Source of the DNA: Variovorax sp. 679
Lineage (GTDB): Bacteria > Pseudomonadota > Gammaproteobacteria > Burkholderiales > Burkholderiaceae_C
Assembly: GCF_003952185.1 (NCBI RefSeq)
Contig: NZ_RXFS01000008.1
Span: 62,001 to 126,000, forward strand
Length of the DNA: 64,000 nucleotides
Direction of reading: 5' to 3'
Shown: piece by piece, positions 60,204-64,000 of the stretch
Layout: every line of letters begins with the position of its first letter
Numbering within the stretch: position 1 is the first letter of the stretch
Notes under the pieces: generated by a model
The model's database searches: none
The model's input: the letters and a program-made list of their open reading frames with translations, nothing else
What the model was told of the DNA's origin: nothing
Made by a program: the position numbers and the translations under genes

Positions 60204-62096
60204 ATGGGAGATGAAGATTTCAAGGGCCCCCGGCTGCGCCGTTTCAGGGTCGACGTAGGCACCATCATCTGCGCCGTCGCGCTGGTGCAGTCGCTGTTGC
60301 TGGTGGCCTTCGGCTACTGGGCGGCCGAGAAGCTGGTGTCCAGGGTGGGGACGACAGCGCACAAGATCAATCACGACAGGGTCGAGGACAACGTGCTCGC
60401 ATTCCTGGCGAAGACCGAGGGCGTCATTCGCGCGATAGCCGATTCGCCCAGCGTGCATGCGACCGGCGAGGACGGCGAGCAGACCGCCGAGATGCTCTGG
60501 ACCATGCTCGAGCAAACGCCCGAGCTCGACAGCATCAACGTGGCCACCGACGACGGCCATGTGCTGATGGCCGTGCGCTACCCGGTCCCGGCCATCCGGC
60601 AGGTGCTGCGCGGACCGGATTTCAGCACCGAGACCTGGCAATACAAGAGCTCGCCCGACCTCGACGGCGGCGACGCGAGGCAGCGCTTCGCGACGACGGC
60701 CATCTCGGCCTACCGCAGCGACTTCGATCCCGAGAAGCGCACCTGGTACCGCGAGGCCGTGGAAGCGAAGGGACCGGTGTGGACCGAACCCTTCCTGATG
60801 AGCGACGCGAAGGAACTCGCCATCGGCCATGCACGGCCTTCCGGGCGCGTCGACGACGAAGGCCACAGGCGCGGGCTCGTGGTCGACGGCAACGTGTCGC
60901 TGGGACACCTGTCGAAGCTCGTGCACATCTTCGGAGAGCTGGGCAGCGGCGAGAGCGCCTTGCTGAGTTCCGACCACCACGTGATCGCACGCAGCGACCA
61001 CCCCGAGCCGGTGCGCGAACTGGAATCGCCCGACACCGGCGTGCTCGGTGCCATTCACGCGCACATGCTTGCGGCCAGCACGGCGGGTGGGGTCGACGAC
61101 CTGGCTTTCTCCATCGAGCACGAAGGGCTCCGCTACCTGGTGCAGACCTCGCACATTCCACACACCCGGTGGCAACTCGTGAGCTGGGAGCCCGAAGAAA
61201 TGCTGCTCGGCGGCCTGCAGCGCTCGGTGCTGTGGTCATTGCTGCTGACGGTCAGCTTTCTCGGGCTGGCGCTGTTCATCTCGCTGCGGCTGTCGAAGCT
61301 GGTGACCGGGCCGATCGAGAACCTCTCGCTCGTTGCGCGCCGCATCGGGCGGCTGGAGCTCGACAACCTGCCGCTGGTGCCGAGCCGGGTACTGGAGGTC
61401 CAGCACCTCAACCAGGCGCTGGACGAGTCCGCGCGCAGCCTCAAGGCCTTCAGCAAGTTCGTGCCGGTGGACATCATCCGGCAGCTCATCGCCGAAGGGC
61501 ATGCGCTGGGGCCAAGCGGCTCGCCGCGCCGCATCACCGCGATGTTCACCGACGTGGAGGGCTTCACCAGCATTTCCGAATCGATGCCGGCCGACTTGCT
61601 GGTGAGGCAGCTGACCGAATACTTCAACCTCGCTGCGAGCATCTTCGCGCGGCATGGCGGCGTGATCGACAAGTTCATGGGCGACGGCATCATGGTGCTG
61701 TGGGGTGCTCCCACCGACCTGGAAGACCCGGAATACCGGGCCTGCACGGCTGCACTCGAACTGCACGCCGGGATGAATGCGCTCAACGACAAGTGGCGCA
61801 GCGAGGGCCTGCCCGAGTTCCGCACGCGCGTCGGCATCCACACCGGTCATGTGATCGCCGGTGTGCTCGGGTCGAGCGACCGGCTCTCCTACACCGCCAT
61901 CGGCGACGCGATCAACGCGGCGAGCCGCATCGAGGGTGCCAACAAGGAGCTGGGCACGCGCACGCTGATCTCGGAGGCCACCTTCGAAGGGTTGGGCGGG
62001 CGGCTTGCCACGCGCCGCATCGAGGAGCTCGCGGAACTGCGCGGCCGGCAGACGCGCATGGCGCTGTACGAGCTGCTGGGGCCTACGCCGCCCTGA
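60204..62096 (+). CDS. adenylate/guanylate cyclase with extracytoplasmic Cache-like domain
   Basis: A 630-residue class III cyclase. An N-terminal helix (TIICAVALVQSLLLVAFGYWAAEKL) and a second at about 350 (VLWSLLLTVSFLGLALFISL) flank a periplasmic dCache-like sensor with FDPEKRTWYREAVEAKGPVWTEPF. A HAMP-like segment and a cyclase domain (about 440-610) follow. Metal-binding Asp450 (FTDVEGFTS) and Asp494 (FMGDGIMVLWG) and the GDAINAASRIE transition-state segment are intact, so it should be active. ATP or GTP preference is not decided here. The ATG at 60204 has a strong Shine-Dalgarno. Confidence 0.92.
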   Translation: MGDEDFKGPRLRRFRVDVGTIICAVALVQSLLLVAFGYWAAEKLVSRVGTTAHKINHDRVEDNVLAFLAKTEGVIRAIADSPSVHATGEDGEQTAEMLWTMLEQTPELDSINVATDDGHVLMAVRYPVPAIRQVLRGPDFSTETWQYKSSPDLDGGDARQRFATTAISAYRSDFDPEKRTWYREAVEAKGPVWTEPFLMSDAKELAIGHARPSGRVDDEGHRRGLVVDGNVSLGHLSKLVHIFGELGSGESALLSSDHHVIARSDHPEPVRELESPDTGVLGAIHAHMLAASTAGGVDDLAFSIEHEGLRYLVQTSHIPHTRWQLVSWEPEEMLLGGLQRSVLWSLLLTVSFLGLALFISLRLSKLVTGPIENLSLVARRIGRLELDNLPLVPSRVLEVQHLNQALDESARSLKAFSKFVPVDIIRQLIAEGHALGPSGSPRRITAMFTDVEGFTSISESMPADLLVRQLTEYFNLAASIFARHGGVIDKFMGDGIMVLWGAPTDLEDPEYRACTAALELHAGMNALNDKWRSEGLPEFRTRVGIHTGHVIAGVLGSSDRLSYTAIGDAINAASRIEGANKELGTRTLISEATFEGLGGRLATRRIEELAELRGRQTRMALYELLGPTPP

Positions 62097-62829
62097 CCCT
62101 GCGCGCGAAGGCTTCCAGCCCGTCGATGGTGATCTGGATGTGCCGCTCGAAGCTGCTGTCGAGCGGCACCGTCGTGCCGTTGTCCCAGCGCAGGATGAAG
62201 GCCTTGTTGGCCAGCTGTGCCAGGTTGCGCGTGAGCACCGGGTGGTCGAGCGGGCGAATGGTGTGCACGCGCTCGCGAAGCTCCTCGGCCCAGGCCCGGG
62301 TGTTGTCGGCGGGCAGAGGGGAGAACTCCATCGTCAGGAAGCCCAGCATCGCGGCGACCACGCAGTTGTAGGCCTCCAGCAGCGGTTCGCCCTCGAAGCC
62401 GGCTTCGGTCAGCGCCGCCAGTACGCCCTCGACCAGTTCGATCGGCAGGCTGCCGTTCGACACGAGCTGCGCGCCCAGCAGCTGTGCCACGTTCGGGTGG
62501 CGCCGCACCGCGGCTCGGCAACGGCGGAACAGCTCGGCGATCCAGGCTTGCCAGGTGAGCTTGCCGGGCGGTGGAGCGACTTCGGCCATGACGGTGGCGG
62601 CCACCTCCGCCAGCAGCGCCTCGCGCGTGCTCATGTGCCAGTGCACCGTGGCCGGATACACGTCGAGCCGGGCCGCCACCTCGCGCATGCTGAAGGCGCC
62701 GAGGCCGAATTCGTCGATCTGCGCCAGCGCCTCCTCGGCGATGCGCTGCTTCGTCAGGGCGCCGCCGCCGGCGGGGCGGCCGGCCGTACGTGGCTTGGGA
62801 GGCGATTTCTTCGTCATGGTTGCAGCCAT
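62083..62829 (-). CDS. TetR family transcriptional regulator
   Basis: A 248-residue regulator. A basic tail (TKKSPPKPRTAGRPAGGG) precedes the helix-turn-helix (IAEEALAQIDEFGLGAFSMREVAARLDVYPATVHWHMSTREALLAEV, about 30-78) and a TetR_C-type ligand domain. It is divergent from the aminotransferase, with a palindrome between, and overlaps the cyclase end by 14 bp. A start at 62817 is also possible. Confidence 0.88.
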   Translation of the reverse strand: MAATMTKKSPPKPRTAGRPAGGGALTKQRIAEEALAQIDEFGLGAFSMREVAARLDVYPATVHWHMSTREALLAEVAATVMAEVAPPPGKLTWQAWIAELFRRCRAAVRRHPNVAQLLGAQLVSNGSLPIELVEGVLAALTEAGFEGEPLLEAYNCVVAAMLGFLTMEFSPLPADNTRAWAEELRERVHTIRPLDHPVLTRNLAQLANKAFILRWDNGTTVPLDSSFERHIQITIDGLEAFARRVRAA

Positions 62830-62862
62830 TGTGCTGCAGTCGGGTTGACGGTATAAACAATA

Positions 62863-62885
62863 TTAATTGAGCATTGATCAATTAA
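62863..62885. promoter_or_regulatory. TetR operator candidate TTAATTGA-N7-TCAATTAA
   Basis: A perfect 8-bp inverted repeat with a 7-bp spacer lies in the AT-rich 102-bp gap between the TetR gene and the aminotransferase. Position and symmetry fit the operator of the flanking TetR regulator. Binding is inferred. Confidence 0.6.
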
Positions 62886-62931
62886 ATGCGCTGCAAGCGA
62901 CGGGCGCGCAACCACCCGAAGGACATCCGCC

Positions 62932-64000
62932 ATGACCCATGCCGCCATCGACCAGGCCCTTGCCGGAGCGCATCAGCGCTTCACCGAGAACAATCCGGCC
63001 AGCCTTCGACAGTTCGAGGAACAGGCGCGCTACATGCCCGGCGCGAACAGCCGCTCGGTGCTGTTCTATGCGCCGTTTCCGCTGACCATCGCCAAGGGAG
63101 AGGGGGCCGCGCTGTGGGACGCCGACGGCCACCGCTATGCCGACTTCATCGCCGAGTACACGGCCGGCGTCTACGGTCATTCGGCGCCGGAGATCCGCGA
63201 GGCCGTCATCGGCGCGATGCAGGGCGGCATCAACCTCACCGGGCACAACCTGCTCGAAGGCCGGCTTGCCAGGCTCATCTGCGAGCGCTTTCCGCAGATC
63301 GAGCAGCTGCGCTTCACCAATTCGGGCACCGAGGCGAACCTGATGGCGCTGACGGCGGCGCTGCACTTCACGGGACGTCGCAAGCTCGTCGTGTTCTCGG
63401 GCGGCTACCACGGCGGCGTGCTGGGCTTCGGCGCGAAACCGCTTCCGACGACCGTGCCCTTCGATTTCCTCGTGCTGCCCTACAACGACGCGCAAACGGC
63501 GCGCGAGCAGATCGAAAAGCACGGCCCCGAGATCGCCGCCGTGCTGGCCGAGCCGATGCAGGGCGCGAGCGGTTGCATTCCGGGGCGCCTCGACTTTCTG
63601 CAGGCATTGCGCGAATCGGCCACGCGCGTCGGCGCGTTGCTGGTCTTCGACGAGGTGATGACCTCGCGCCTGGCGCCGCAAGGGCTGGCGAACAAGCTGG
63701 GCATTCGCTCGGACCTGACCACGCTCGGCAAGTACATCGGCGGCGGCATGTCCTTCGGCGCCTTCGGCGGGCGCGCCGACGTGATGGCGTTGTTCGACCC
63801 GCGCACCGGGCCGCTGGCCCACTCGGGCACCTTCAACAACAACGTACTGACGATGGCGGCCGGCCATGCCGGGCTCACGAAGCTCTTCACGCCAGAGGCG
63901 GCCGGTGCGCTGGCCGCACGGGGCGATGCGATGCGGCAGCGGCTGAACGCGCTGTGCGCCGGGGAGGGCGTTGCGATGCAGTTCACCGGCGTGGGCTCCT
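62932..64000 (+). CDS. class III aminotransferase / glutamate-1-semialdehyde aminomutase-like (partial)
   Basis: The first 356 residues of a PLP enzyme, open at the window end. It has YMPGANSRSVLFYAPFPLTIAKGEGAALWDADGHRYADF, RFTNSGTEANLMALTAA, VFSGGYHGG, AEPMQGASGCIP, LLVFDEVMTSRL and the PLP-lysine segment TTLGKYIGGGMSFGAFGGR. Relatives are annotated as aspartate aminotransferase family or HemL-like. The substrate is not decided; being controlled by a TetR gene, a catabolic role is more likely than haem synthesis. Confidence 0.88.
   Translation, partial: MTHAAIDQALAGAHQRFTENNPASLRQFEEQARYMPGANSRSVLFYAPFPLTIAKGEGAALWDADGHRYADFIAEYTAGVYGHSAPEIREAVIGAMQGGINLTGHNLLEGRLARLICERFPQIEQLRFTNSGTEANLMALTAALHFTGRRKLVVFSGGYHGGVLGFGAKPLPTTVPFDFLVLPYNDAQTAREQIEKHGPEIAAVLAEPMQGASGCIPGRLDFLQALRESATRVGALLVFDEVMTSRLAPQGLANKLGIRSDLTTLGKYIGGGMSFGAFGGRADVMALFDPRTGPLAHSGTFNNNVLTMAAGHAGLTKLFTPEAAGALAARGDAMRQRLNALCAGEGVAMQFTGVGS

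Overview
The window is about 64 kb of high-GC chromosomal DNA with dense, often translationally coupled genes. Gene content and order suggest a Burkholderiales bacterium of the family Comamonadaceae, most like Variovorax. The pointers are ilvB-ilvH-ilvC-pssA-leuA in a row, an ECF sigma factor with DUF3619 and DUF3106 genes upstream of ilvB, adjacent aat and bpt, pobA with an IclR-type PobR, and hppA beside ppa. This is recognition from family knowledge; no search was run. I see no prophage, transposase, CRISPR array or rRNA. Two identical tRNA-Asn genes are present.

Layout. 1-7.2 kb: a metal-dependent hydrolase divergent from a TetR regulator with two matching palindromes between them, then a MerR-headed efflux operon (merR, tolC-like, hlyD-like, two ABC-2 permeases, no ATPase). 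7.2-13.6 kb: a YhgE/Pip membrane protein, a SnoaL-like protein, a membrane pyrophosphatase carrying an OmpA-like tail, and divergent soluble pyrophosphatase. 13.7-18.4 kb: envelope and housekeeping genes, nadE-glnB, and a LOG protein. 18.4-21.3 kb: an operon running from an ECF sigma factor to dgkA. 21.5-29.8 kb: branched-chain amino acid synthesis (ilvBHC, two different leuA genes) with pssA; a leucine-rich leader peptide and terminator precede leuA, forming a leucine attenuator. 29.9-33.7 kb: pbpG, an IclR regulator, and the N-degron transferases bpt and aat; bpt carries an in-frame repeat-like insertion.

33.9-38.3 kb: a lone molybdenum hydroxylase large subunit, an AraC regulator and three small fold-type enzymes. 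38.3-40.4 kb: pobA/pobR for 4-hydroxybenzoate. 40.5-44.3 kb: an OmpR-type two-component system followed by a DegP protease whose upstream region carries a PmrA-type box. 44.4-46.9 kb: a NarL/LytS-like two-component system. 47-52 kb: assorted regulators and small proteins (WYL, GFA, CsgG-like, Rnk, YnfA, AraC-GyrI). 52-60 kb: two tRNA-Asn genes, then a thiamine locus: thiO-thiS-thiG-thiE with a TonB-dependent receptor directly behind thiE, divergent thiD, and a TPP-riboswitch-controlled permease. 60-64 kb: a Cache-domain adenylate/guanylate cyclase, a TetR regulator and a divergent class III aminotransferase cut by the window end.

How the genes work together: the clearest units are leucine/isoleucine/valine synthesis under leucine attenuation, thiamine synthesis and uptake, pyrophosphate hydrolysis by two unrelated enzymes, and envelope stress control (RR-HK-DegP). 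Several regulator genes have convincing palindromic operators next to them, which makes autoregulation easy to test.
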